A stretch of DNA of 64,000 bases, from NCBI GenBank assembly GCA_036571765.1, contig BROE01000013.1:13828999-13892998 (forward strand), given 5' to 3'. A program made the position numbers and the translations under genes. This document shows, piece after piece, positions 37,186-49,494 of the stretch. The notes under the pieces were generated by a model. It was not told where the DNA came from. It made no database searches and worked only from the letters and a program-made list of their open reading frames with translations. Source of the DNA: Plecoglossus altivelis. Its lineage: Eukaryota; Chordata; Actinopteri; Osmeriformes; Plecoglossidae. Within the stretch, counting starts at the first letter, position 1. Each line of letters begins with the position of its first letter.

Positions 37186-37663
37186 TCCCCTGGAGCATCA
37201 GAACAGGGCCTCTCCTTCTCACTGTGTGATTGGCTGGCCACTGCTAATACTCATGGGTAAATGAACAGCATATCCATCACACAAGGAGGCCTCATGTCAG
37301 CTTGTTCTCAACCTCACTAGGTCAGGTAGGTGTGTGTGTGTGCGTGCGCGTGCACATGTGTGTTTCTCCTTCCACCTCAGTTTATGTCCCTGCAGAGCTA
37401 AATACAGCACTCTCTCTTGCTGACCTGTCACTATGGATGGGTAATAGATGTCTTGCTCTCTCACACACAGACATATGCACACACAGAGAACTGATAAGGT
37501 TATGGTATGCTACAATGTTTATGTTCCTAGTAGTGGAAGAGAAAATAACGAGGGATAGAGGAAGCACCTGTTTCAGACTCCCAACGAGAACAGTTCTGCC
37601 CTCCACGTCCAAATGACCTTGGAGATACATGAACAACTAAGCACAGTCACACATGGGAGGCGA

Positions 37664-37664
<1 letters not shown>

Positions 37665-37710
<46 letters not shown>
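37665..37710. repeat. (GT)n microsatellite
   Basis: About 22 GT units. Confidence 0.95.
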
Positions 37711-37712
<2 letters not shown>

Positions 37713-38873
37713 TGCTTGCGTGGGAGCTGATCAGGCCATGCAGACTGTGTCCTACTCTGAACATGTCATCCTGCCCTGCTGGATGCCAGGTGGTCCTCAA
37801 GGCCTCGGAACCAATTAAGACCCCAAAGCAAGAGAAGAAGAAATACTAACATCAAGCCGCTTCCCATGAGCCCGGGGGAAGGGAGAACAAAGAGCGAGAC
37901 AGAAGGAGAGAGAGAGGGAGAGCAGGACACACAAAAAGGGGGGGAGAGAGGAAGAGAGAGAGAGCGCCGCGGAGGGAAGAGAAAAGCCAACAGCGGTTTT
38001 GCATACTGATAACCCCCCTCCCCACCCCTGGCCGTCCGTCTAGTGAGCTGGCCCGTGGACTTGGGACAGGGTAACGTGATCTACGTGGGTCCCAGGGCAG
38101 ACAGGACCAGGGCGACACAGGGCGCTGGCGTGCCGGCCGTGTTCCTAGACACGCTAAGTGGTCTGGAGGTATCAATAACAGCAATAACAGGCAGGCCATT
38201 TCCAGGCAGGGGAGGCCTGCCAGGAGCACTGTTGGGAAAACCTATTTATAATACTAGTCTCAGTAAATACCTTTTCCATAGTGATCAAGTTCTAAGACTG
38301 TGAACTCCCCACTGTGACATAAGCTGGTTTTTCCTGAGAGGAAACGGGAAGGCCATATGGTATATTGTATTATTTTATCCCCTTTTTATTTCCTGCGAAG
38401 CTTATAAAATGTTTCTTGGCTTACGCTGACCGGCCTAACTAGTTAAAGCTTATTAAGCAGACACTTCCATGCTTTACTAGGTTCCCTGGTTTCTTTCCTC
38501 TCCTGAGCTCTGTCTTCTCCTTATCTTCCTCTCCTCCCCACCCCCCTTCTGTCCCCCTCTCCCTCACACCTCACCTCCCTTCTTCTCATGCCCTCTCCTC
38601 ATGCCGTCCTGTAGCCAGAACCCTATTTGTCTGTTTTAAGTGAAATCACTCAATTCTCAAAAGTCAGTGGAGGACTTTGCGATGGGGAGGGCTGGGATAG
38701 CTAGGGCCACCTCCAAATCAGTTCCATTAATCACAGGCCAGAGTCTAATGTAACTAATATTTTACAATTAGAGGAGACAAGATGGAGCTCTGAGCCATCT
38801 ATCTCCCTTACACCACATGATCATCGATTCATAAGAGCCACAGTCTGAGACTGGAGCACACGCGCCCAAACAC

Positions 38874-38930
38874 ACGCACACGCACACACACACACACACA
38901 CACACGGACACACACACGGACACACACACG
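38874..38930. repeat. (CA)n microsatellite with GGACACAC units
   Basis: CA repeats are interrupted by two GGACACACAC words. Confidence 0.9.
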
Positions 38931-39378
38931 TGTTTAATAGGAAATGCAAGGGCCAGGAAAGTTGTCAGTTTGTGTAAGAGTGTGTGGCTTAGCGCTCTCC
39001 TGCTCAGGAGAGGAACCAGCCGTGATTCAGAGTACACAATGGCAAAAGCTGTGCCAACCATCTCTACGTTAAGCTGGTTTCTCCCTCCCTCTAGTGGTGG
39101 CCAGCATGCACTGCAGGGGCGCTGGCTACAACATGGAGGCGAAGTGAGCCCGAGCTCAACAAATGAGAGGGAAGACAGGTTCACTGGGAGGTCACCATCT
39201 GCCCGGCTACAACTGCTGGCACACCCCACACCAGCCGCACCCTCGTCTGAGGAACATCAATCGGCTCCCACACACTGCTGCACAATATGGTGTGGAAAAG
39301 ATGAGGAGGAAATTAATACTAAAGTAGAGAGAGACAGAGAGAGAGAGGAAGAGTTGCTCACCCAGAGAGACATGAAGA

Positions 39379-39414
<36 letters not shown>

Positions 39415-39446
39415 CAGAGACAGTGACAGAGAGACAGAGAGAGAGG
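39379..39446. repeat. (GT)n-(GA)n compound microsatellite
   Basis: A short GT run passes directly into a GA/GACA tract. The surrounding 39320-39545 is purine-rich. Confidence 0.92.
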
Positions 39447-40748
39447 GTGGAGGGACAGAGACAAAAGGGAGCGTGAGACCGAAAGGGATAAACAGGGAAT
39501 AGATGGAGAAAGAGAGAAAGGGATGAGGAAGAGTGCGCCAGGAGCATGTGAAAGGGAACAGCGAAATCAAGGGAGGGGAGGAGTGACGTCGGCTGAACGG
39601 CGAGGTCACGCGCGATGTCCACGATGCATCACTGAGTGCAGGCGGGTTGAGCGTGATGACAGATGACCTGAGACACATGTAGAGAGAGTCACGTGGACAC
39701 GTCTCCCCACACGTAGCACACACATGCATACATGTACTGTCATTATAGAAGATGACATGGAGACACCAGCCTACTATGCTAGAAGTGTGTTTTCATGGTC
39801 ATAGCTCAGATCTACCAACTCTGGCTCTAACTATTGAAAGTGAATACAAAGTTTTTAGTGTTTCAATGATCAGTATCAAAGCAAGAGAGGGACGGAGCGG
39901 AACAGTTCTATTCAAGAGCGAAACTTAAAGGGAGAGAAACAGTCAAGGATAAAGGGAAGTGAGAGAGAGGGAGAGCGAGTGTTTTGGACAGGGGACAGAC
40001 GGACAGACACAAAAGTGGATCAAACGATTCCATCGTCCGGATGTGAGTTTTATTGGTATCAGATCTGTAGGTCCCAGTTCTCCTGCCTCGCCAGCAAGCC
40101 CACATCTGCTGCTGATCCCTTCTGAAAATGAGTCAGGTTCTGACCCGGACTGCCCCCCACCGCCTGGGCCTGGGTCTTGCAGCCCGCTCACACAAGTATG
40201 GATCCCATCATGCCGCAGCATCAGGTTACTACCCCACCACCACAGAGAGAGAGAGAGGGGGGGGGGCAGCGAATACTTTCCCTTGGAAAGACAACCCCAA
40301 ACTCTGGGCCAAGTGTATGCGTGGGTGTGTATGTGTGTGTATGTGTTAGGGGAAGGAAGGGGGGGGTGAATGTGAATTGCTTTAGAAATGTGTGTTTGGC
40401 CTCATGAGCAATATCAAGTGAATGCTTACCAGTAGATCTACAGTATGACATGATTGTGTATGCAAATGAAGTTATTACTGGCCTACCTGTGTACCTATGG
40501 TGTAACATGATGCTAGTGTATGGCTGTAAAGATGAAGTTACTGTGCTGCGACTACTGTATGGTGCTGTGACTACTGTATGGTGCTGTAACTATAGTGGCA
40601 CAGATGGTGTTGTAACTGGAGATGGATACAACGTTAGAACTGTAGAGCACAGATTTCACCCTGGCAGTGTGTCATGTGGTCATTTATAAAACAGGTGGTC
40701 GGTGCGCTCACTGTGATTGGATCAGAGGCTGAAGATGATATGGCGAAC

Positions 40749-40833
40749 ACGCGCACACACTCACTCACGCACACACACACACACACAGACACACACACAC
40801 GCACACGCGCACACACACACGCACACACACACC
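40749..40833. repeat. (CA)n compound microsatellite
   Basis: CA repeats carry scattered CG dinucleotides over 85 bp. Confidence 0.92.
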
Positions 40834-41489
40834 GCGCTATGGAGATCTGTGTAAAACGTGCTGACCCTGAGTCACCACTAGACAGAGTCTTGTCTTTGAC
40901 TTGTGCAGTGCTGAGCCCCTGGGCAGTGCGAGAACCTACTGCAGCCAGGAGGAACACACAGTTGTGTGTGTGTAGCAGCTGTCAGCCAGGGCCAGAGGCC
41001 TGCTTCAACCCCCCGGTCACTGGCACACCCACACTGCGTGTTGCAGTCAGAGTAGTTAATGAAGGGGACAGGAGGAAGGGACAGCCATTCATCATCTCTG
41101 GGACTCATCATCCAGGAAGTCCATAAGCAGTTCTTCACTAACATGGATGTCTTGCTCACTACAGTGCTGTTTGACCTGGGGGGTCCATCTGAGTGTTCCT
41201 GTGGTCCAGTCTGCCTCTCAGTTGCTGACTGGTATAAAAGCGTGTTGATTGTATGAATAGCGCAGATGAAAGTTGCAGGGGCAGGTGATACATTTTGCAC
41301 AAAGCATCAATAGTCCTAGCATGCTAGTCTATAAAACATATGGTGAAGAAGGGTTTCATCCTGTGAAAACAGTGGATTTGAGAAAGCGGGATAATGTCTC
41401 AGGACTCACAGGACTCTGCATTTGAGTGTTTCTCTCCTCTGATCAAAAGAACCAACTCGTCGTTTTTTCACAATGCATTTTAGTTTGAA

Positions 41490-43964
41490 TACATTTTATT
41501 TTTATTATAAGTACAGTTCAGTAGTTACAAAACAAAGCATCTGCCATGAGAATACAGCAAAACAAAACGTTTCCAGCTCACAAGACAGATTCCATAGGTG
41601 GAATGCTCATAAAGTAACTGGTTCAGTACGAGCCAGGCAGATTTAAACCCTTCTCAGATATACATCCACACGATACAGAGATTGGGGGACACATAGGTAA
41701 CAAAACTGGAGACCGGGCCCTCTGATTGGTCAACTCCGAACTGTTGGGCCCCTTTGATTGGTTAACTCAGACCCAGTCCCAGAATCCTCCTGTTTTTCAA
41801 CACCCTGTATATTTCCCTACATCAACACTGCTTACTTTTAAAATCTCATACTCATTTTTATTTTTATTTTTTTTAACTCTCCATATTTTTGGAATTGGAA
41901 GAATCATTGACTAGAATCTATAAAAAGCAAATTAAAAACAGAGGCTGTTGTACATGGATAGGAATATCAACCCAGGGCGGATCTGAGAGCGGAACTCATC
42001 GCTCTGCCTTGTCAAACAGCAGGCCTATTTCATGACATGATGACATTACAAGTGCCCTACTCTCCTTGGGTTTGTATACTAACGACAGATCCTGATCATT
42101 TGTTGAAGCCACCTTAATATGTGGTTCTTCCAACTAAAACTGTATAATATATTTGCACTGTACATACCGCATGATACTCTCCAGGGTTCACAAAAGGACA
42201 TAAAAACGCTTCACAACGCCAAGGGACGCACAAACACACACACCTTCATTTTAGTTAGTTAGCTAGGATTTTGTACTGTATAGATTTGATTTAGAATACT
42301 ATCACAGTGCAAAATATTTGAGAAACGCAAATAAGAGAATCCTTCTAGGCTAAATGTATTATGTATATATGGGCATTATGCTTGCAGCAACATGAGAAGA
42401 TTGTCAATCTTTTTTTCTTTTTTATCTTTAGAATGTAGAAGGCAAAAAAGTACAGTACTTGGAAAGAAAAAAGAAAAAAAAAGAAAATAATGATCAACTC
42501 TACGCCCTACAGTCTATAGTAGCTACATAGCTTCATAGATGCAACATTGGATGACTGAATCTAAGGCTACAGACCACGTTTTTTTTTTGTTTTTATTTCT
42601 TTTTTTTCCTCCATTTTTTTAAATCTTCCTTTCTTTTTGAAAGTAAATACACCAAACCAGTTCAGTAGTCAGTGACACGTTGCAACATTGATTGGTGGCA
42701 GTATCATACAAACATATGTAACACTAGTCCTCATAGTCAGCAAGAGAGATAGAAAGGGGGGAGGAGGAGGGGGCGAGGAAGAGGCGATCCTCTTGGTTGC
42801 TGATGGATCGTTTTCTTTATCTATCTGTCTATCTTATACGACAAGGTTGTGTAAACTAGTTATTACTGTCACATCTGCACTTTTGCTTTTCACAAACAAT
42901 CTTTTTTTTATTTTATTTTTTTACTCACATTTTCACGTCTTTTGTTGTTGCTATATCTCTCTTTTTACATGTAGTCTTGATTTTCCACATGCTATGTGTA
43001 GGATGGTACAGTACTGTGGCCAGGCCAGGACCAGCTGTGTCTGCTTCAGGAGGAGGGGGGTGGGGGGATGTTGGGGGGGTGTGGTGGGGCTGGAGGTGAG
43101 GGTGGGGATCTTCTCTAAATCCGTGTCTCTCACATCTAGGCTACCTCTTGTCCATTAGTCACAACTGCAGCATTTGGCCCAATCATCTCTGAGCAGTCTT
43201 AGTGTCCGTCCTCAGGACCTAGATCCCTGGATGGGGGGGAGGAGGGGGGGGCAGTTGGATTGGGCAGTGGGCACAGGAGGGGGGCGGGGGACAGAGAGAC
43301 ATAGCGACTTTCAGGGGCTGGTGTGCTTGGTCTTCATTAACGGTCAAGTCAGGGGAAGCTGCTGATGTGCACCTCAGCTCCTAATGGAGTCAGGGAAGAT
43401 GAGGGGAGAGGCCCACCTTTACATCTACACTGGACTCCAAAGGACCGCCTCTACATGGGCTGTGCTTGGCAGGACAGGGGGGGGGGGGCTAGCTCAGGCG
43501 GAGACCAGGTTTGCGTGTCTCCTTCGTCCACGGATGGTGTGGTCGGCCATGATGGATCCTGGAATGTGTTAGAGAGAGGAGAGAAAGAGCATTCTGGGGA
43601 GGGGGGGGGGAGAGGGGTTGACTGGGCAGGTAGTGACACATCAGGCCAAACAGAACACGGGGAGGCTGCAGGAGACAGGGAAGAGTTCAAGTGTCTGGCA
43701 CTTTACTCAGCGTCCAGTGATCACATCAGCAGGTCCGTCCCTCAGGTCCGTCTCCCGGGAACCGTTCGCACAGGACACAAAATGTTCCTTTTATTGTTCG
43801 CCTTGTGTGACGTTCTGATGGTAGTATGTTTATTGTGTTAAATAAAGTCTTTGATATAGTGTGTTCCTTTATGGGTTGTCCTTCATCCTCCTCAACCTTC
43901 ATCATCATCATCATCATCTTCCTTCGCCTCACCATCACCTTCCTGTCTGGTTCCCGCCGTGTCG
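41490..43964 (-). other. Candidate 3' UTR following the 44.1-kb alternative terminal exon
   Basis: The block is bounded upstream by the TAA at 43965 and downstream by two adjoining AATAAA hexamers. It is AT-rich between 41490 and 42960, with many T-runs and A-runs and few microsatellites, which contrasts with the surrounding repeat-laden DNA. A G-rich patch lies at 43050-43290 and a short (ATC)n run at 43898-43919. Open frames seen here on either strand (43365-43841 plus, 43451-43690 minus) show no domain and no splice context. Confidence 0.3.
41495..41506 (-). terminator. Tandem poly(A) signals
   Basis: Plus-strand TTTATTTTTATT reads AATAAAAATAAA on the minus strand: two adjoining canonical hexamers. 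A T/G-containing stretch (GTTGGTTCTTTTGATC) lies about 45 bp further downstream. This is the best-formed poly(A) context seen in the window. Confidence 0.4.
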
Positions 43965-44107
43965 TTAGTCTCTGTTACGTGCGTGTGCTTCCAGCCTCTC
44001 GCACTCGGCTAGGTTAGGGTCGTTAGGGTGGTTACGGTCGTTAGGGTTGAAGGTCAGCGTGGATTCCAGGGTCGGGTGGCCTTCCTCCTCTCCTACCCAC
44101 AGATGAA
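43965..44107 (-). CDS. Candidate alternative terminal coding exon (46 residues)
   Basis: On the minus strand, a pyrimidine-rich tract (CTCGTCTGTTCTCTTATTGG) ends in CCGTAG at 44108. An open segment follows, beginning with two bases of a split codon and ending in TAA at 43967-43965. It reads HLWVGEEEGHPTLESTL, then an Asn/Pro/Asp-rich stretch (NPNDRNHPNDPN), then AECERLEAHARNRD. The splice phase equals that of the zinc-finger exon at 31536, so both could be spliced to the same donor as mutually exclusive last exons. An AT-rich tail with tandem AATAAA follows. Against it: the Asn/Pro/Asp stretch comes from a TTAGGG-like tandem repeat, no known domain is visible, and I do not recognise the peptide. 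Confidence 0.3.
44011..44049. repeat. Short TTAGGG-like tandem repeat
   Basis: Four imperfect copies of GTTAGGGTCG/GTTAGGGTGG lie in tandem. They resemble interstitial telomere-type hexamers but have a period near 10-12 bp. They overlap the candidate alternative exon and encode its Asn/Pro/Asp-rich stretch. Confidence 0.7.
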
Positions 44108-44239
44108 CTACGGCCAATAAGAGAACAGACGAGGATTAACATCCAGCCAATCAGCGACCAACACAGCTACACACACGGTCACACTGTCGATTGTAACTTT
44201 GGACCGTTAAGAGTTCTCCAATCTACAGTTACACACCAC

Positions 44240-45060
44240 AGTAACAGTGAAACAAGTAACATTAAATGGGTATGAAAATTGGAATAGTTTTCCACTTTTT
44301 TCCAAGCAAGTTTGTCTGCTAGATTACTGTGATGACTCTGCGATCATAAACTGAAGAAAGCAATTATATTACAAAAAAAAGTATGAATCTCAAACAGCGA
44401 GAGGCGCATATCTCTAATTGAGTTCCTCTGCTACTGCGAGAACTAAATAACACGATCCATGTTTTCCTTCTGCACCTTCATTCCTTCAACAACTTTGTGA
44501 GAATTTCATTTGGCAATGAAATCTAGTGAATACTTTCCATGTCATGTTCTTTTAAAGTGCCATTATGAAACTGACAAAATGAAATTAAAACATGTGCTTA
44601 TTTGACTTTGCGCTTGCATGAAAAGGAACGATCCATGAAATGAAATGAAGAGTCATATCCAAGCAAGGGGAGCTAATAAAAGGATAAACCATCATCCTTT
44701 AGATTTCCCAAATAGCAATAACTGACACCTACCCTCTCCACATTAAACACGCAATCACACCGTCAATCTCCGACCAGGAAGTGCGCTACTTAAACACTCC
44801 TCTAAATGACTTGCATGCTAAGCAGTCTTAAGAGCAGACAGAGTTAGCTAAAGATCATGTCAGAAGCTATCTCCATTTGCGAATACTGGGAGATCTGAAG
44901 ATATGAGTGGTGGATTTAACACGCGTGACTGGAAAGATTAACTAGACCCTAATTCACACTGGAGACATTCTTAGTCAGACACTATGACCATATTAAAACC
45001 ATCATCCCTTGGCTATGACACTAATGACACACATACAACTCCTTTAATCTCCTTAAAGAA
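44240..45060. promoter_or_regulatory. Candidate conserved non-coding block
   Basis: About 800 bp carries no microsatellite or homopolymer above eight or nine bases, a rarity in this window. It is AT-rich with many ATGAAAT/AATGAAAT words near 44500-44650. It sits immediately upstream, in minus sense, of the candidate alternative acceptor. No conservation test was possible. Confidence 0.25.
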
Positions 45061-46376
45061 AGACTTCTTCATTCCATCTGTGACTCGCGGTATTCTGTAG
45101 TTTCAAATCGAGACAAGAGCTCTCTGGTGAAGTGCTGAACCGCTCCTCCACCACTAGGGGGCAGACTGAGCCTGTAAAAGGCCTGCCGTACGGGACTACG
45201 GCGCCTGGTTGGTGAGGTCTCTGGGTTTCTGCATTTACATTTGACAATCACTACACCATTGTCACTGGTCTGAACTAGTCAGCCGTCATGCGTCAATCAT
45301 GCGCAATCACCTGTTTGTCTTTTGATGGAAATGGTTTTGTTATTCTCATCGTTTGATGGAAAGAAAGAAGGGGGGGGGGAGAGTGAGATTACAGCTAACA
45401 GTTTGGATTTGTACAATTGTTTAAAACCTAGTGTATATCGAATCCAATTTTTTTTTTCCCTTCCTTGACACAGAATAGAAAGTGTGCGCAGTCCCTAGGG
45501 CGTCTGCTCCTAACGGTCTCTCTTTAAAGAAACTTTCGGTAACGAGAGACAGATTACGCCCCATATTTGATTTTCACTGTTCATTAACTAAGCCACCTGG
45601 AATGTTTTTATTTAAGCATGCCGCTTCTTCTCCCCAAACAACTGGCAGGGCGAGCAGGAGAGCTTTCCTAGCCAACTTTATAGATTCCTCATAACTTCCG
45701 CTCACAGTTTTTAATTTCCCAGCCGGACTGGGAACAGATGTAGCACTGCAACACTTTGTTGACATTCCACATGCTGTGCCATCTAAAAAAACCCCAACCT
45801 AGCAGTGCAGATCACAGGGTGGTGATAATGATGAGGTGAATACTGAAGCCGTCCATGTTTAGATCTGGAATGGTGCTTGATCAGATGAAGCAATGAGTAC
45901 CATGCCTTTTTTTCCTGATAAGACAGTTTGGTTATGTGGATTGCGAAAAATACAGAACATCATATTTGCTCATTGACATATCTCTATTTTAATCTAAAAT
46001 AAAAAAATAAAAAAAGAGAAACTGGCATGACAAATAATCCATTTGTCTTTGATTTTAAATCTTTACCAGAAACGACGTTGTATTCATCATCTAAATGCAC
46101 TATTGTAATAAATAAACTCATTGTGCTTGCGTTAGCCAATCGCAATAATGAAGGGCAAGGGTGCCCTCTTCTGGCTGATGGTGATGTAGCACCCTGTGCG
46201 GTAGAGGCCTCCATAACCAAGACATATGGTGAGAGGACACATAGCTGCAGGATGCAGCCAGTGTTAATACATGTGTCATGCTTAACAGAATGGATAAATG
46301 AAAAGGCAAGCTTGAACAATGGCCTTTCACCAGGCCCAGAGCATGTGTTGTAGACTGCCTTGGGAAATACTACTGG

Positions 46377-46399
46377 GGTGTGTGTGAGAGTGTGTGAGA

Positions 46400-46430
<31 letters not shown>

Positions 46431-46436
46431 TATGCG
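46377..46436. repeat. (GT)n microsatellite
   Basis: Two GTGTGTGAGA units lead into a GT run. Confidence 0.92.
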
Positions 46437-47206
46437 CACACTTGAGCCTCCAAGCTGCTTCTCACCTGCCATGAATATATTACACCAACAGTACAGTCGC
46501 AGCGTCTAACTGCTGCTTACGACAAGAAAAGCCTTTTTATTATGATCAGAACATGCAAGTCTTCTATTCCAGTCTGTCAGTACTGCTGGGAAGATGAAAA
46601 TGCCCGGCGACCTATAGTGTGCGCTCCATTCTATGCAGTGAATGCTTGCCTGCCCTAACAGACCCCATTGAAGGTGACTGAGGTCTTTTTTCCCCCCTCT
46701 GCATCCGGGCCATGCTGTACAAGTGTTGTTTTTGGCAGCGCAGGGGCTCATTGTAGGGGCCAGTATTTATAAATATGTAAATACACCACAGTACAGCAGA
46801 GACGCCCGAGTGCAAGGAAGTGCACCCCAAATCATATTTTTAGAAGGTTTTAATGAATACAGGATGTTTATGAATACCATTCCCTGTGATTCACAAAGAC
46901 TGGAGGAATCCACATCCACCCAGCCGCCACCACCACCACCAACCCCACCACCTCGACACCCCCACCCCGCGATTCCCCTCAAAGCACCAATAAAGAGGAA
47001 AGGGAGAGAGGGAGAGGGAGGGAGAGAAAGGGAGAGAGAAAAGCACATTTGTGGCGAAACACAGCGGGATCTTGGTGTTTGCGTCTGTCTCTGCTCAGAT
47101 CCCTATTAGACGGCAGACGGTGGTGTTATAAGGTGCACAAAGAGAGACAAACTCCTACATGGAGTAGAGGTGCAGTGAACAGGCTGCTCGCTCTGCCACA
47201 TCAAGG

Positions 47207-47289
47207 CACACGCACACACCCACACACACCACACACACACACACACACACCACACACCCACACACACCACACACACACCACACACACCA
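47207..47289. repeat. (CA)n with CACACACC units
   Basis: CA repeats are regularly interrupted by extra C, giving CACACACCACAC words. Confidence 0.9.
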
Positions 47290-48344
47290 AAACAGAGATG
47301 TGTTCTCATTTTTAGGGAAGTTGTAACTACAAAAGAAGAACCAATATGTGCAATAAGAGGGGAAAGGTAGTTATTGTGTCGCGTTTGATACTGAGGTGCC
47401 TCGCGTGCCAACGCAGGGTAAACTATTCTTGTCGTGTGCTCCGATTGGCCCTGTTTCCAAGTTACTGTATAACGCACGGGAGTGAATGAGACAGAGAAAG
47501 ACTGACGGAGAGAAAGAGATAGATGGAGAGAAATAGAGACGCAGGAAAAAAAAGGAGTAGGGAAGAGACGGACAGAGACAAAGTAAGAAAGAGACATACA
47601 GACAGAGACAGAGAAATAAAGAAAAAAAAATAGGGACAGACAGAGAAATAAAGAAACCAAGGAAAAAAGAGACAGAGAAAGACACAGGGAGACACTGCAA
47701 AGACAGAGACAGTCAGAGAAAGAGGTCACATTAGTGAATAAAGGAGGCAGTGGAAGTAAAGAATGAGTGCCCTCCATCTGTGTAACTCTTTTCCAGGCTA
47801 AGATGGCAGAGCAGATAACACCTCCACAGAGCAATTTAAGCCCAAACACTCTCATGCAACAATCTGTCTTCTCTCGCTGCCTGATAGCGTTTCTCCTCTC
47901 TTCCCCAAATTGCTTTCTTTCATATCTAATTATATTTGCTAATGATCTTATAAGAGAATAATGGAATGTGCTTGATCTATTACCTTTTTTTTTTCCTCGA
48001 TACATAAATACAATGTGGAGGAAATGGCTGCTGTGTTGGAGGGAAATATGCCAGGGGTTTGAATGTTTCTGATGAGTGCACTGAACCTGGGAGACAAGAC
48101 ATTAAGCAGCACCAAGCAGAACACTAAGGTCATTCCTCAGTTTCAACACACTGTTCTCTCCCCTCTCACACTCTCCTCTAAACACACCAGGTTTTAGCCT
48201 GCGTGGTACACATGCTCTCTGACTGGGTTTTTTTTTGTAGTGGAACAAGCTCTAGTGGCCAACATTATCTGCTGTCTCCTGGGAGACCTTGTCGAGGGAG
48301 CGTTGTGGAGGTCATCAGAGTGTGGCCCTGGTAGCTCTCTGGTG

Positions 48345-48478
48345 TAGTGTGTGTGGCGTGATGCAAGCTGAGGCCTTACTGCAGTGGGCTTGGGCTTGAA
48401 TCCCACTGGAGCCATTTCCCGCATGCACCTCACTTTCCTTGTCTACCGTCACGGATCCAAAGAAAGCAGAAATGATCT
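48345..48478 (+). mobile_element. Degenerate tRNA-derived SINE
   Basis: TGGCGTGATGCAAGC, then GGGCTTGAATCCCACTGG (a tRNA B-box-like GGTTCGAATCC variant), is followed by AGCCATTTCCCGCATGCACC and a pyrimidine-rich stretch. It ends GTCACGGATCCAAAGAAAGC then AGAAATG. From memory this order matches a SINE widespread in teleosts, whose body reads GAGCCCTTTGCTGCATG and whose tail reads ATCCAATAAAGGC. The copy is old: the tail hexamer has decayed. Boundaries are approximate. Confidence 0.5.
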
Positions 48479-48897
48479 GCTATGGTAAACTGTATCTTTC
48501 AACAAAAAACGCCCACTTTGAACTGTATTTTCTGCATCTTCTTGATTGTATTTGACAGTATGGTCAGGTTGTTCTTATTAAAGCTAGGCTACGGTTTTGT
48601 TTATGGCACGTACATACGTAACATGTTATGTCGCTTGTCTTTCTCCAAATATTTGAACATTGTGGACATTTTAATTGAATTGACACAATAGGTTTGGGGT
48701 GGTATAGTTAAACTGCCCCAGTTGTGCCCCCAGCCCTCGTGAGAAGAGGCTGAGGGGGGCCCTCAGAGAGAGGGGCCCTTAGAGAGGGGCCCTCAGAAAG
48801 GACCACCTCGTACTGTCTGAACCAGGACTTGTCTTTTGTCTGTTGTCTGTTCTACACCAGCTGGGTAACAATTGTTTCTCTTCATGTCTCATCTCTT

Positions 48898-48898
48898 G

Positions 48899-48932
<34 letters not shown>

Positions 48933-49445
48933 GTCTGCCTCAATTTCTCTTTTTCTATATCTCTCTCTCTGTAGTAATGAATAGACCTGCGTTTCTATGC
49001 CAAGCCACACCCCCTTGTCCCCTCTTAAGCCTCTCCTGCTTTATTTCCTCCATTCTCTCCTCTCCGTCTCGTTCCCACCGGCCCCCTGGTTGGCCCTGGT
49101 GTGACAGGCGTTCTAAACCCCCGGTATTAACGGAAGGAAACGCCGTTCCATCTCCATTTGATCTCATAATCATTTCTGCTGAAATGCTAATTAGCGCTCT
49201 CTCTGCCCTATCCCCCCCCCCCTTCCCCCTCTACCGGCCGTAGAAGTATGAATACTAGATCTGGATCTGCTCTCTCTTCGTCTCCTCTGCAGACATGTGT
49301 CCACCATCAACACATACTTTCCCCTTCACATTTCCATGACACATTTCTTTCACAATATGTGCGATCTTATGCATGTGAACGCTCTCTCTCTCACACACAC
49401 ACACTTAATGTCTCTATCTTTCTCTCACATGTAACCCCCCTCTCA

Positions 49446-49491
<46 letters not shown>
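48898..49491. repeat. (CT)n run and (CA)n run
   Basis: (CT)n lies at 48898-48932 and a perfect (CA)n run at 49449-49491. Between them is unique sequence including a poly-C run near 49212-49222. Confidence 0.9.

Positions 49492-49494
<3 letters not shown>

Larger units (their letters stand above)
31563..41489 (-). other. Putative intron, proximal part (gene-free)
   Basis: The acceptor at 31537 implies intron above it, and no large zinc-finger coding block occurs up to base 64000. The stretch holds microsatellites, a 14-bp minisatellite, a tandem duplication near 37.1 kb and small AT-rich blocks. One such block, 38380-38480, carries CTAACTAGTTAAAGC and other A/T-rich words. 38640-38770 is a repeat-free piece with TTCCATTAATCAC. 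A short (GTAT/GCTG)-type degenerate repeat lies at 40530-40600. I see no exon here, but an exon below about 100 bp could be missed. Confidence 0.4.

Noticed and set aside
43365..43841. 158-codon plus-strand frame and overlapping 79-codon minus frame
   Set aside because: The minus frame is Pro/Ser-rich without a domain and has stops just upstream with no acceptor; the plus frame is antisense to the candidate UTR.
47106..48005. 299-codon minus-strand open frame rich in Ser, Leu and Phe
   Set aside because: It spans GA-rich and CA-rich tracts; low-complexity peptide, no domain.
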